Shown here piece after piece: positions 1-9,412 of a stretch of 64,000 nt of DNA. The stretch's first letter is position 1. Every line of letters begins with the position of its first letter. The DNA lies in NCBI GenBank assembly GCA_965178295.1, contig CBCXTT010000005.1, positions 124,001-188,000 on the forward strand, read 5' to 3'. The position numbers and the translations under genes were made by a program. The notes below the pieces were generated by a model. It did not search any database. It was given only the letters and a program-made list of their open reading frames with translations, and was not told the origin of the DNA. Source of the stretch: CBCXTT01 sp965178295 (GTDB lineage Bacteria > Pseudomonadota > Alphaproteobacteria > UBA7879).

Positions 1-1
1 T

Positions 2-526
2 GACCAAATACGGGTATTAATCAATGAGTTTTCGGCCTTTGCGCGAATGCCACGTGCGCATAAAAAAAATGTGAACTTAACCGATCTTTGCACAGATATT
101 GTAGCAGTGTATAAAACCGCATTTCCTAACTTTTCTTTTGAATTTTGCTCACCCGCTCAAGATATTATGTTCAGTTGTGATGATATGCAGATGCGTCAAG
201 CTATTGTCAACACGTTGAAAAATGCGGTAGAATCTTTTATGTATCTAGAGCGACCCAACCCCCGTGTTTGTTTGACGCTGATTCAAAGTTCTAAACATGT
301 GAAAGTGATTGTTACAGATAATGGTTGTGGCTTGCCGGCTGGTATGGATGCTCGTGATTTAACCAAGCCCTATGTTACGGCAGGAAAGGAAGGTACCGGT
401 TTGGGGTTGGCAGTGACGCGGAAGATTATTCATGATCATCATGGAACTCTTCTGCTTAAGGATAACAAGGAAGACGGTATCACTGTGACAATGATGTTTA
501 TACTGAGTGACAAAGATGACACATGA
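2..526 (+). CDS. ntrY: NtrY-type sensor histidine kinase, C-terminal part (5' end outside window)
   Basis: Only the last 174 codons are in the window; the frame is open from base 2 without a start, so the gene begins upstream. The visible part starts just after the phospho-acceptor helix (INEFSAFARMP is the typical NtrY continuation of the H-box region) and then holds the HATPase domain: an N-box (NTLKNAVESF), a G1 box (DNGCGLP) and a G2 box (GTGLGLAV). The family autophosphorylates and passes phosphate to NtrX, linked to nitrogen, redox and envelope control in alphaproteobacteria. The 3' end overlaps the ntrX frame by 20 bases, so the two are translationally coupled. Identification is firm from the domain boxes plus the partner gene. 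Confidence 0.9.
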   Translation, partial: DQIRVLINEFSAFARMPRAHKKNVNLTDLCTDIVAVYKTAFPNFSFEFCSPAQDIMFSCDDMQMRQAIVNTLKNAVESFMYLERPNPRVCLTLIQSSKHVKVIVTDNGCGLPAGMDARDLTKPYVTAGKEGTGLGLAVTRKIIHDHHGTLLLKDNKEDGITVTMMFILSDKDDT

Positions 527-1916
527 GATTTTAGTTGTAGATGATCAAGAAGACATCCGTACGATGATTTCAGATTTATTGACGGATGCGGGATATGCAA
601 CACGGACAGCGGCCGATAGTCAATCGGCGCTTGAGATGATTAGAAGCCACCCACCACATCTTGTGATTCTGGATATTTGGCTGAATGACAATCGCTTTGA
701 TGGAATTGAAGTTCTGGATCGAATCAAGCAAAATTTTCCTAATGTTTTAGTCGTAATGATTAGTGGGCATGCCAATATAGAAACGGCGGTGTCTGCTCTT
801 CAGAAAGGGGCTTACGACTTTATTGAAAAGCCCTTTCAGGTAGATCGCCTTTTGTCTATCACCGCGAAGGCTCTGGAGACAAGTAGATTACGTCGTGAAT
901 TGCGAGAAATGAAGGAGAAAACAGTTGTTGTAACAGCGCTACAAGGCACATCGCCGAAGGTGCAAGCCTTGCATAAGCTTATTGATAAGGTGGCCGTAAA
1001 TAATAGCCGTATTCTGATCCAAGGAAGCCCTGGTGTTGGTAAAGCGATTGTTGCACGAGCTATTCATCATAAATCTTCTAGGTCTGGACAACCTTTTGTA
1101 ACAATCAATTGTGCCACGTTGGATAAAGATGCTTTATCTGAAACGTTATTTGGCGTAGAAAAGAATCACGGAAGCCTAGAGTTTTCGGTTCAACTTGGAG
1201 TGTTGGAACAAGTAAATGGGGGCACCTTATATCTAGATGATGTATCTGATATGCCGATAGAAATACAGGCGCGCATGGCGCAGATTTTGCAAGCTCAAAA
1301 GTTTAGGCGATTAGATGGGAGTCAGGATATTACAGTGGATTTACGTGTTGTGAGCTCAACATCTAAATCGTTAGAACAGATGATCTCTGATGGCTTATTT
1401 CGCCAAGATTTATACTATCGCTTAAATGTCGTGCCTATTCAGATTCCTCCACTGAAAGAGCGTCGTGAGGATATTATAGATCTTGCACGAGTGTTCCTGG
1501 ACGATGCAATGACAGCACAGGGGCGGAGTGATATTATTTTATCCGCTGATGCGAGGCAGGTTTTGAAGCGATATGACTGGCCGGGTAATGCGAGGCAACT
1601 GCGTAATGTAATGGAATGGGCTGTTATTATGTTACCGGACCTGAAAAAAGTCATTACAGCTGCAATGTTGCCCAGTGATATTCAAAGCGTGCATATTACT
1701 AATACAGCGGATGGGACTTCTCTGCAGCGAGATAATCTCATTAACGTGCCTATTCGTGAGGCCCGAGAACATTTTGAGCGTGAGTATATCGCGCGTCATA
1801 TCAGTCGGTTGGGAGGAAATATTGCTAAAACAGCTGAAGAGATAGGCATGGAACGCACAGCGCTGCATCGTAAAATAAAAACTCTGAATATTTCAACAAA
1901 AGAAGATAAATCTTGA
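507..1916 (+). CDS. ntrX: NtrX-type response regulator with degenerate sigma-54 loop
   Basis: Receiver domain at about residues 7-125 with the acidic pair D12/D13, phospho-acceptor D56 (VILDIWL) and the conserved lysine in FIEKPF. An AAA+ domain follows with Walker A GSPGVGKA, Walker B-like GGTLYLDDVSDMP and sensor II WPGNARQLRN, then a Fis-type helix-turn-helix at the C-terminus (NIAKTAEEIGMERTALHRKI). The sigma-54 contact motif GAFTGA is absent: the corresponding stretch, about residues 216-226, reads GVEKNHGSLEF. The protein therefore probably does not activate sigma-54 promoters in the classical way. The start is GTG 507 or ATG 516; both overlap ntrY. Length of about 469 aa is normal for NtrX. 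Confidence 0.92.
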   Translation: MTKMTHEILVVDDQEDIRTMISDLLTDAGYATRTAADSQSALEMIRSHPPHLVILDIWLNDNRFDGIEVLDRIKQNFPNVLVVMISGHANIETAVSALQKGAYDFIEKPFQVDRLLSITAKALETSRLRRELREMKEKTVVVTALQGTSPKVQALHKLIDKVAVNNSRILIQGSPGVGKAIVARAIHHKSSRSGQPFVTINCATLDKDALSETLFGVEKNHGSLEFSVQLGVLEQVNGGTLYLDDVSDMPIEIQARMAQILQAQKFRRLDGSQDITVDLRVVSSTSKSLEQMISDGLFRQDLYYRLNVVPIQIPPLKERREDIIDLARVFLDDAMTAQGRSDIILSADARQVLKRYDWPGNARQLRNVMEWAVIMLPDLKKVITAAMLPSDIQSVHITNTADGTSLQRDNLINVPIREAREHFEREYIARHISRLGGNIAKTAEEIGMERTALHRKIKTLNISTKEDKS

Positions 1917-2141
1917 AGAGTGTTATATGTCAGAGATAGCATGCACGACATGTTGTAGTGAGCAATAGCATGTCGAAAATGCATGAAAGCGCAGTTGTTG
2001 ATATGCGGGTCGTTCTTGGACTCTCGCCGTGTTTTAGGCTTTTGAAAAAGAAGACGGAGAAAAAATGCATATTTTTTATTGCCGTACGTGCGAAAAAGAA
2101 TCGCTAGGCTATGTTGAGCGGCGGTTATGTTGGGCTCTTTC

Positions 2142-2181
2142 GCACATATATTTTGAGGTTTTTCTCCACTTTTTGGACGAT
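2142..2181. repeat. 40-bp direct repeat, copy 1
   Basis: Identical over 40 bases to 2323-2362, including the core TTTTTCTCCACTTTTTGG. The two copies lie 181 bases apart in non-coding DNA. I found no third copy in the window. Function unknown; it could be a dispersed intergenic repeat of this genome. Confidence 0.85.
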
Positions 2182-2322
2182 TTATTGCGCAATATGAGGG
2201 GCGGCTTGTCACTCGCTTGGGTGATGAACGCATTATCTCCTACGCTTTTGATCTCTTGCGGGCTGTCTGTCTTGTCTGCCCCGCACTCTGTGCGTGGTGC
2301 GCGAAGTTTCACGGCATGTCCA

Positions 2323-2362
2323 GCACATATATTTTGAGGTTTTTCTCCACTTTTTGGACGAT
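2323..2362. repeat. 40-bp direct repeat, copy 2
   Basis: Second perfect copy of the 40-base unit at 2142-2181, in the same orientation. Flanks of the two copies differ, so the repeat unit is sharply bounded. Confidence 0.85.
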
Positions 2363-2589
2363 GTTGCCCTCGTTCTCTGCGTGGCAATGCAGTATGGGAA
2401 ACAGATTGTTGGAATGCCCTATGGTGTATTGTGTATAGAAAATAATATACATACTTTGTATGACGTGCGGTATGTTCGGCTTTCATTCATCTCAAGATGA
2501 TATGGTTGCAGAGGTGGAGGACTTTATGCTATGTCTGATGCAACGAAAACACTTATCAAACGTTAAAATGTTATTTTAAAGGTATTAAG

Positions 2590-3453
2590 ATGCCCCGATA
2601 TTGCTATATAAACGGTCGGTATATACATATGCGCAGAGCGTGCATATCCCTTAGAGATAGGGGCCTTCAATTTTCAGATGGTGCATACGATGTGATGTAT
2701 TTTTGTAACAATCATATTATTGATGCAGAAGCACATTTTGATAGCTTATGCGCATCTTTATCAGCATTGCATATACAACATAAATTATTGTACGCACATT
2801 TCTGCTTATACGCACATCAACTGATGGACTTGAATCGCCGTACAGAAGGTTTGGTCTATACTCAAATTAGTCGCGGAAATTCTAGGCGTGTCCATGCTCT
2901 GAATGCTCAACCAGAAAAACCCAATATTTTTATGTATTTGGAGACGTCTGCTTTACTGAAAAAGCCGCGTTCTATTAACGTGAAAAGTATGGCGGATATC
3001 CGCTGGGGAGGCACGTACATAAAATCCCTCAATATTTTAGGCAATATTGTCGCGCGGCAGCAGGCGCTAGATGAAGGGTGTGGCGAGGCACTTATGTATT
3101 TGCCCTCCGGACTCATTACAGAAGCCGGGTCCGCAAATGTATTTTTTGTAGTAAATGACACGCTTTATACCCCACCAGCTGACGGCCATATTTTTCCTGG
3201 CGTAACGCGTGCACGTAATATATGCCTAGCAGCAGAGCTGGGTTTCGATGTTATTGAATCATCGATGTCAATCGATGCCATTAAAGTGCAGGCAAGCGAA
3301 ATGTTTTTGTCGACCACATCTGTGGGCGTTATGCCTGTTACTCATATTGATAATGTTGCTCTGGGGAATGGTGATGTAGGTGCTGTATCAGAGAAAATGC
3401 GACAGGCGTATTATGACTTTGTTGCACAGACTGTGCAAAACGTTGAGATATAG
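2590..3453 (+). CDS. dat: D-amino acid aminotransferase (class IV PLP enzyme)
   Basis: A 287-aa fold-type IV aminotransferase. It converts D-alanine and 2-oxoglutarate to pyruvate and D-glutamate, feeding peptidoglycan precursors. The PLP lysine is K145 in the context YIKSLNILGN, at the same number as in the Bacillus D-amino acid transaminase. Other family signatures are visible: YTQISRG, GLITEAGSANVF (phosphate-binding region) and FPGVTR. ATG 2590 is preceded by AAAGGT. The next gene starts four bases after its TAG stop, so the two are likely co-transcribed. Its place after ntrYX is conserved in alphaproteobacteria, although trkA and hfq, common neighbours there, are missing. Confidence 0.88.
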   Translation: MPRYCYINGRYIHMRRACISLRDRGLQFSDGAYDVMYFCNNHIIDAEAHFDSLCASLSALHIQHKLLYAHFCLYAHQLMDLNRRTEGLVYTQISRGNSRRVHALNAQPEKPNIFMYLETSALLKKPRSINVKSMADIRWGGTYIKSLNILGNIVARQQALDEGCGEALMYLPSGLITEAGSANVFFVVNDTLYTPPADGHIFPGVTRARNICLAAELGFDVIESSMSIDAIKVQASEMFLSTTSVGVMPVTHIDNVALGNGDVGAVSEKMRQAYYDFVAQTVQNVEI

Positions 3454-3457
3454 AGTA

Positions 3458-4039
3458 ATGGCCCATCGTCTTTATCAGTGGATTATACAGCAGGCAAGCA
3501 CATCTACGGCCCCCTGGTTACTTGGTACTGTATCGTTTTTAGAAAGTGCCATCTCCCCTATTCCCCCTGATCCTTTTCTTATGCCAATGATTCTTGCAAG
3601 GCCCAATAAGACATGGTTGCTGGCGGGCCTGTGTACCTTAACCTCTGTTGCTGGCGGGGCGTTCGGGTATTGGATTGGCTTTGCACTTTTTGAGCATATC
3701 GGGACTTGGATTTTAGAATTTTATCATCTTATGCCAGCATTCCAAAAATTACAGACTTGGTTTAATGCGTGGGGATTTTGGATTATCGTTATCAAAGGTC
3801 TGACCCCTATTCCCTATAAGGTTGTGACCATCACGTCCGGGGTGACAGGCCTTAATTTTGTAACTTTTATGGTGGCATCTCTTATTTCTCGTGGCACACG
3901 TTTTTTTATCGAGGCGGCGCTGTTGTGGCGATATGGTAAACAACTTGATGCGTTGATCCAACGTCACATAGCGATGTTTTCTGCTTTATTTTTCGCTATT
4001 CTCGCTAGTGGTTTTTTAGTGCTCTTTTATGTTTTTTGA
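3458..4039 (+). CDS. YqaA/DedA-family inner-membrane protein
   Basis: A 193-aa multi-pass membrane protein of the SNARE-associated/DedA superfamily, YqaA branch. Visible features are LESAISPIPPDPFLMPM near the N-terminus, a glycine-rich segment (VAGGAFGYWIG), the conserved KGLTPIPYKVVT stretch, and a C-terminal hydrophobic helix. The superfamily is linked to lipid flipping and membrane homeostasis; the substrate here is unknown. An earlier in-frame start at 3380 lies deep inside dat, so I chose ATG 3458, four bases after the dat stop. The end overlaps xerD, on the opposite strand, by 24 bases. Confidence 0.85.
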   Translation: MAHRLYQWIIQQASTSTAPWLLGTVSFLESAISPIPPDPFLMPMILARPNKTWLLAGLCTLTSVAGGAFGYWIGFALFEHIGTWILEFYHLMPAFQKLQTWFNAWGFWIIVIKGLTPIPYKVVTITSGVTGLNFVTFMVASLISRGTRFFIEAALLWRYGKQLDALIQRHIAMFSALFFAILASGFLVLFYVF

Positions 4040-4936
4040 CGCCAAAGATAGAGGGTGGTGATTCTGGAGGATGGCCTGTAGTTTCTCATGCATTACGTGT
4101 GTGTATATTTGCGTTGTAGAAATGCTACTGTGCCCAAGAAGTTTTTGCACACTCATGAGGTCTGCGCCATGGTTCAGGAGGTGCGTTGCAAAGGCGTGGC
4201 GTATGACATGTGGTGACATCATTTTTGGGTCTATTCCAGAAAGCATGGCAAGCTCTTTGAGAGCCTGCCCAAAGCGCTGACGTGTCAGATGTCCTGCTTT
4301 ACCGTGTGATGGGAACAGCCACTTTGACGACCCATGTTTTGATAAAAAATGTGGTCGCACGGTAAGATAGTCCTGAAGGGCGTTTCTGGCATACGGTGTC
4401 AGGGGAACGAGTCGCTCTTTATCCCCTTTTCCTTTAACAATGAAGCTGGTTCCTACTCGTGCTTGGGAAACATTCTCAAGTGTTACTAGCTCTGAAACAC
4501 GTAGTCCTGTTGCGTAAAGCATTTCAAGCATTGCATATGTCCGAATGCCTTGAGAGGAGGTGCTGAGCCGTGCTGTACGAAGAAGGTGGTTGAGGGCTTT
4601 TTCTGTAAGGATTTTTGGCAGGCGTTTCACGTGTGTGGGCACATCAATCATTAGCGTTGGATTGTGTTCTATGATTTCTTCTTGAGATAAAAATTTAAAA
4701 AATTGGCGCAGAGATGATAAATGTCGGGATTTTGAGCGGGGATTTAGTCCCTGTTCTGTCAGAGTGATAAGATAGGAGCGTATATCCGCTGCAGTAACTT
4801 TGCGTATATCCGTGACTTGCGCTAAAAAGCGTGTTAAGTCTTCTTCATACGCAAGTTGAGTATTATGTGCAACTCCCCGTTCAACCTGCAACATCTCCAG
4901 AAAGATCCGGAGCGTTTCTTGATTATTCCGGTGCAT
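4016..4936 (-). CDS. xerD: Site-specific tyrosine recombinase XerD
   Basis: A 306-aa tyrosine recombinase that resolves chromosome dimers at dif with XerC under FtsK control. The N-terminal SAM-like DNA-binding domain spans about residues 5-90. The catalytic set is visible: R in ATGLRVSELV, K in GKGDKERLVPL, H-x-x-R in SPHVIRHAFATHLL, H in LLGHSSISTTQ and nucleophile Y in QIYTHV. The LNHGADLMSVQKLLGHS block matches XerD better than XerC. It overlaps the upstream exported-protein gene by 14 bases, so the two form an operon. A dif site is not evident here. Confidence 0.92.
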   Translation of the reverse strand: MHRNNQETLRIFLEMLQVERGVAHNTQLAYEEDLTRFLAQVTDIRKVTAADIRSYLITLTEQGLNPRSKSRHLSSLRQFFKFLSQEEIIEHNPTLMIDVPTHVKRLPKILTEKALNHLLRTARLSTSSQGIRTYAMLEMLYATGLRVSELVTLENVSQARVGTSFIVKGKGDKERLVPLTPYARNALQDYLTVRPHFLSKHGSSKWLFPSHGKAGHLTRQRFGQALKELAMLSGIDPKMMSPHVIRHAFATHLLNHGADLMSVQKLLGHSSISTTQIYTHVMHEKLQAILQNHHPLSLASKNIKEH

Positions 4937-6770
4937 TTTTCTTTGGTGCCTTGAGACTTAAAATCACTTCTGTTGCGAGCTGAATAGCCACCTTATTTAG
5001 GTCGGTGGATTCTAGGATTGTGAGAGCAAATAAAATATTGTCCATGGTCCAATATGCTGGTGGTGAGATATCTACCAGAATCCGCCCAATAACTTCTGCG
5101 CGGCGATTGTTCTGACTTGCATATTCCAGAGATTTATATTTTTTTTCGGAGAAACGAGTTGTTTGATAGTCGGGTGTATCGCCAATTGTCGCCCATTGGG
5201 CTTCCGTTGCGTGGATGTTAAAGACCTCGAGTATGCGCAAAATCACTTCAGCATACAAATTAGCTTCTCTATTGTTATATGAGCGTAAATGTTTGAGCCA
5301 AGAGGATAGCAAGTGCTGACGATATGTAGCATTCATATTGTGGCACCCTATCATTGTCAGCGGAATTGCTGTAATGCTATGGGCAGGGTCTATGTAATGT
5401 TGCCATTTGCATACACTGCCATTTTGACCTGACATCATTAATGCAGGAACGATGATATCAACCATGTATGCATGAGCATCTTTTGGATCAATATTTTTCA
5501 ATTTTTGAATCAACGCTTTTGATACGCCATTGTATAGCCCAAAACGCTGCGCATTTGTGAGCAGCGCGCACAATGCAGAGTATTGCTGATTTTTCTCTCC
5601 AAAGAATGCGCGAAAGTAAAGAAGAGTGCGTGCTTCTGATGTGTTCATATCCTGCAGGGATTCGAGTGTTTGTGTGTCCCATTTTGTTTTCTCCGCAATA
5701 TGCGCATGCGCATATAAATGATAGTGATCAAAGAGGAAATTTGCTGATATATGGCCATTGTTTACGGATTCTTCGAGCAAGGCTAATTTCTTGGGAGCAG
5801 GCGAGTTTGGAGGATTGGACAGCGTCGTAAGCTGCGCACGATATGCTTGAGAAATATTGCTTAAAACATTGGCATGAATGCCACCTGGTGTGAGACTGAG
5901 CGCAATCAGAGACAGGAAATCTGTTGGCCTTAAGTGCACAATGCTCTTGTGCAGTTCGGGTTCTAGGATTGAGTGCACTGTTTGAATAAAGTCTTTTTCT
6001 TTTTCATAACTTCCGTCGCTTAAGACAGCAATACTGAGCCGTGCTGCTGAAAAGTCTGCGTCTTTTATTTGACAAATAATCATTGCTTTCTCCCAATAAG
6101 GGGTCGGAGACAATTGGACTTGTTGTTGCGCGAGCTGGCAGGCCTCTTCTGTGCGCGCGGTCATTATATCGCTTTCAAATTTTAACCGCAGGTATAAGGG
6201 TTCTGTGTGTAGAGATTTGTGGGAATTCAATAGTGCGATAGCTTGTGCGACAAATCCCATCTGCAATAATTTCTCTGCGCGAATGAGAAGTAAGGCGCGA
6301 TCTTCAAGAGGATGATTGGACGTAGGAAACTTGAAAGCACCTTCCAGAAGAATTTTGCTTAAGTTTTTCAAAACCTTTGATTGATGCATGATAGGAATTT
6401 CAGTCAGGATCTGGCCTATTGTTTCGCGCGCGCTTCCATTCCAATCGCATATTTTTAGATCAAATTCATAAAAATTTTCAGTAGTGCCGGCGGAATTTAT
6501 ATCCACTTTCTCTAGTGGCTGAATCGTGACAGAGCCAATACTTGCTGTGTTTTTAGGTGTGGGCTGGGACGCGTTCTCTGCTATTTTTTCTTTTTTTTCA
6601 TCATCTATGGGAACTTCTTTTTCTTGTTCCGCGCCTTTTGTGCGCGGTGTTTGTGTCTTGCGAGAGGAGTACAAGTCTGTCAACTCGAACGATTGTTCGG
6701 CATACAAGGAGCTTGGGTTTAGACTGATCAAAGAGAATATGAAAGGTAATATGTAGTAGTAGTTGCGCAT
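4923..6770 (-). CDS. Large exported protein of unknown function, upstream of xerD
   Basis: 615 aa, not assigned to a family. With ATG at 6770 it has a clear signal peptide (MRNYYYILPFIFSLISL followed by a cleavage region near SLYAEQ). A longer frame from 6848 would put 26 charged residues before that signal, so I prefer 6770. After a Lys/Glu/Pro-rich linker (about residues 25-80) the rest is rich in Leu, Ala and Glu with repeated helix-like blocks (for example RALLLIRAEKLLQMGFVAQAIALL), suggesting a TPR-like helical solenoid in the periplasm. Similar exported helical proteins sit next to xerD in other alphaproteobacteria, as far as I recall. It overlaps xerD by 14 bases. Confidence 0.75.
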   Translation of the reverse strand: MRNYYYILPFIFSLISLNPSSLYAEQSFELTDLYSSRKTQTPRTKGAEQEKEVPIDDEKKEKIAENASQPTPKNTASIGSVTIQPLEKVDINSAGTTENFYEFDLKICDWNGSARETIGQILTEIPIMHQSKVLKNLSKILLEGAFKFPTSNHPLEDRALLLIRAEKLLQMGFVAQAIALLNSHKSLHTEPLYLRLKFESDIMTARTEEACQLAQQQVQLSPTPYWEKAMIICQIKDADFSAARLSIAVLSDGSYEKEKDFIQTVHSILEPELHKSIVHLRPTDFLSLIALSLTPGGIHANVLSNISQAYRAQLTTLSNPPNSPAPKKLALLEESVNNGHISANFLFDHYHLYAHAHIAEKTKWDTQTLESLQDMNTSEARTLLYFRAFFGEKNQQYSALCALLTNAQRFGLYNGVSKALIQKLKNIDPKDAHAYMVDIIVPALMMSGQNGSVCKWQHYIDPAHSITAIPLTMIGCHNMNATYRQHLLSSWLKHLRSYNNREANLYAEVILRILEVFNIHATEAQWATIGDTPDYQTTRFSEKKYKSLEYASQNNRRAEVIGRILVDISPPAYWTMDNILFALTILESTDLNKVAIQLATEVILSLKAPKKNAPE

Positions 6771-8391
6771 TTTAAATACCCAGCTCTGTGATCGTTCTAC
6801 TTCGAATCTTAGGATGAATTTCATTTTGAGACAAGAAGCGAATATCATAAGTTTTAATCATGTGATCATAGAAAGTATGTATGGGCGCAGAGATGAAGAG
6901 AGAAAAAGAACGGAGCCTCCTATTGTAGCGATGTTCTGATCAAGCATCTCGAAAACTGTTGTGTATGATATTGTGCATATATATTGATACTATGTTGATA
7001 TAACGACAGGTGAGACGCAATATTCATTGCGCATGATAGCATCCCGGACAATTGTCTGCTATCCGACATTCAAATGCATGACAGGAAAGATACGCGAATC
7101 ATTTATGTGATCACTATGTTTTGTTTCATCCTAGCTGAACCTATGCTTGCAACGCATATCTCTTGCGTTGCATTGCTGCATTGTTTGAAATTCGGTATGT
7201 CTTGTCTCCGAACCATAGTATTCAACAAGACAAATAAATTTTGTATCAGTTTGTATTTTGAGACTTAGTAGAGCCATTCATCTTTCCTTCCATCGTTTTC
7301 AGCACACCGCCTATCATTGGTTTCGCATTCTATGGAAATACGCCCCATGCACATAGAATCACTACCATCTTGAACACTGTATATGCACTATCATATGTCT
7401 TGCACAATCAAAGATCTTTCACAGATGCATGCGCTTCTTTAGTTGTAAGCGCGAATTTATTTTTGGATCCATCCTATGTGAGAAGAATTTGAACATTGAC
7501 TAGATCAAAAAAACATGATTGAAAACGGAAAGAATCAATTATGAATTTTTATTCATGACGAAAGAATGGTGACTGTGTATAGGCTCTCTTTTTTGAGAGA
7601 ATATTGTGCAACATAAGAATTCTCCTCTCAAGAATCGCGGTAAAGGGATTGTATGTACGATTGCTCCTTTTAAGCTATTACAGCCTGTTCTAACGTTTAC
7701 CTCAATACTCTGCACCACCAGGAGCTAGGTCTTCGGATAGATTGTTGAATGGTTTATAATGTATAGTAAGTTCACACTACCAACATCACCAGCTGCCTAT
7801 GGTGTGGTGTTGCAATATTTTACCACTCACTTTTCGGATCTGTACTGCGTTAGATTGTCCCGCAGATGTCTTGTATGTCCGCTCCCCAACCTCAGCGCGG
7901 GGTTTGTCTAAGTTACAAGAGAGTTCCCTAAACGCTCTACTATTGTGAGCTCTAGTGTATCTTCTCATCTCACGTTAAATATTGCATGTTTTGAGAGAAT
8001 ACGGTGCATGGGACTGACGTCAGCGCCATACATTATTTTAACGGTTTTGGGCAATCTGCAACCCAAGGACTGCATATCATATCTTGATGGACTGAATGCC
8101 GATGAGCGATCGAAAAGCGCTTATTAGACCTATCTCTCAGAATATATCTATCTACGTCTGAGGGTAGTATGTTCAGTCGAGACACTGTGGATGGTTGGAA
8201 CATTTGTTCTTATATATTCAGCGAGATATGATCTTATGTTGTTCGTGCGATCCCAATCTGCATCTCGCAGGTTATATGTCATGCAAAAATCGTAGTAATT
8301 GAGGCATCAAGAACAACAGTACTGGCTTCCAGTGGTTGAAAAAACTCAAGACATTGAGATCGAAGGCAGCAATAATGTAGGAATTGCATAT
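6771..8391. other. Gene-poor stretch of about 1.6 kb
   Basis: No supported gene on either strand. Open frames are short (60-64 codons), lack ribosome-binding sites and have no recognisable domains. One plus-strand fragment near 8040-8125 (VLGNLQPKDCISYLDGLNADE) has a protein-like composition faintly like a MgtE-type N-domain, but it is too short to call. Stop codons are dense and the composition is AT-rich, consistent with a fully eroded former gene region. Confidence 0.6.
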
Positions 8392-9192
8392 CTAGAGACA
8401 AGACAAAAGGCCTTTTTTGTAGCTTGGGTAGACTAGAGGCATAGGAATGCGCTGCGCTACTTTTTGTGCGCTTACAATTTTGCGATCTTTATAAAAACGA
8501 GCCATTTTGGGTGATAAATGCGCATAGTTCAGAGGCACAAAAGGAGGGAGGGGTAGGCCAAGTAACGTAGCTGCATGCGAGCATACATCACTTGTTGGTG
8601 CGGGGCAATCATCTGCAAGATTATACAGACCTGGCTGGGGATGCATGATAAAGTGATGAAGGATAGATACTATATCGCATATATGAATACGAGAAAAGAG
8701 AGTGTTTGGCGCCAGAATACATTTGTGTCTTTTATTTTTGCGCAGATGATCAACTAGATTACGGCCTGGGCCATAAATGCCACTTAGCCTAAAAATATGG
8801 GATTGTTGAAATGCGAAGTGCCATGATTTCTCTATATCATAGCGTATTTGACTTTGATTTGATGTAGGGGAGCAGTTACTTGTTTCTGCAACTATTGCTC
8901 CATTATGATCTCCATAGACACTGGTTGTGGAAAGATAGCCGATCCAGGGGATGTTTTTTAAGTCATGCTTGTGGGTGTTTAATACAATATCTTGACCGTG
9001 TACCGGCGGTATTGTGATTAAAGCGTGCGTTATGCCGCGAAAGTGTTGAGGCGATAATGAATGCGCTTCATTGAACAGAAGGTGTCCTTTCTGGGGCGAG
9101 GATTTTGTACTGATGATCTGGATGGAGGAATTGTATTGTTTTATAAAGGCACGTCCAACGTATCCAGCTCCAAATATTAATACTTTTATCAT
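8392..9192 (-). CDS. NAD(P)-dependent epimerase/reductase, extended SDR family
   Basis: 266 aa with an N-terminal Rossmann fold: MIKVLIFGAGYVG carries the GxGxxG nucleotide loop. The strand LSTTSVYGDHNG and the later FRLSGIYGPGRN and YNLADDCPAP blocks are typical of atypical/extended SDRs of the YeeZ-like group. Substrate unknown. Upstream on the minus strand a TATAAT hexamer (9200-9205) ends seven bases before ATG 9192 and there is no clear Shine-Dalgarno, so the message could be leaderless or nearly so. It is divergent from the SRP RNA gene. Confidence 0.78.
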   Translation of the reverse strand: MIKVLIFGAGYVGRAFIKQYNSSIQIISTKSSPQKGHLLFNEAHSLSPQHFRGITHALITIPPVHGQDIVLNTHKHDLKNIPWIGYLSTTSVYGDHNGAIVAETSNCSPTSNQSQIRYDIEKSWHFAFQQSHIFRLSGIYGPGRNLVDHLRKNKRHKCILAPNTLFSRIHICDIVSILHHFIMHPQPGLYNLADDCPAPTSDVCSHAATLLGLPLPPFVPLNYAHLSPKMARFYKDRKIVSAQKVAQRIPMPLVYPSYKKGLLSCL

Positions 9193-9279
9193 AGATCACA
9201 TTATAGAAAAAAATGCCGTGGTTTAGAAATTATTTTTTCTTCTTTCAAATTGTGCCATAATGGGTTAAGAATCATGGAT

Positions 9280-9374
9280 GAGAGGCCGCACTGGACGGCA
9301 TGTTTGTGAACTCGGTCAGGTTCGGAAGAAAGCAGCCGTATCAAGTCTAAGCCGGGTCAGTTGCTGCGCCTCTC
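9280..9374 (+). ncRNA. ffs: Signal recognition particle RNA, small bacterial (4.5S) type
   Basis: The apical domain is unmistakable: GGTCAGGTTCGGAAGAAAGC followed by AGCC, with the GGAA tetraloop and the asymmetric internal loop bound by Ffh. The ends pair as GAGAGGC (9280-9286) with GCCTCTC (9368-9374), giving a hairpin of about 95 nt. The gene directly precedes dnaX, the usual arrangement in alphaproteobacteria. Exact ends are approximate; mature RNA may extend one or two bases on either side. Confidence 0.95.
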
Positions 9375-9412
9375 TAATGATAAACTTTGAAATGCACGAG
9401 GGGTTACCCCAA

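Larger units (their letters stand above)
1917..2589. other. Gene-poor spacer with a 40-bp direct repeat
   Basis: No convincing gene on either strand. Short open frames here have no homology I can recognise. The only structure I see is a perfect 40-bp direct repeat (2142-2181 and 2323-2362). In many alphaproteobacteria trkA lies between ntrX and the D-amino acid aminotransferase gene, so this may be the scar of its loss; I see no trkA remnant. Confidence 0.6.

Noticed and set aside
8029..8127. A magnesium-transporter-like (MgtE N-domain) fragment
   Set aside because: Only about 25 residues with loose resemblance; no continuation in any frame that I could follow.
9278..9412. An extended N-terminus of DnaX
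   Set aside because: The extra codons coincide with the SRP RNA gene and are not DnaX-like; ATG 9413 gives the family N-terminus.
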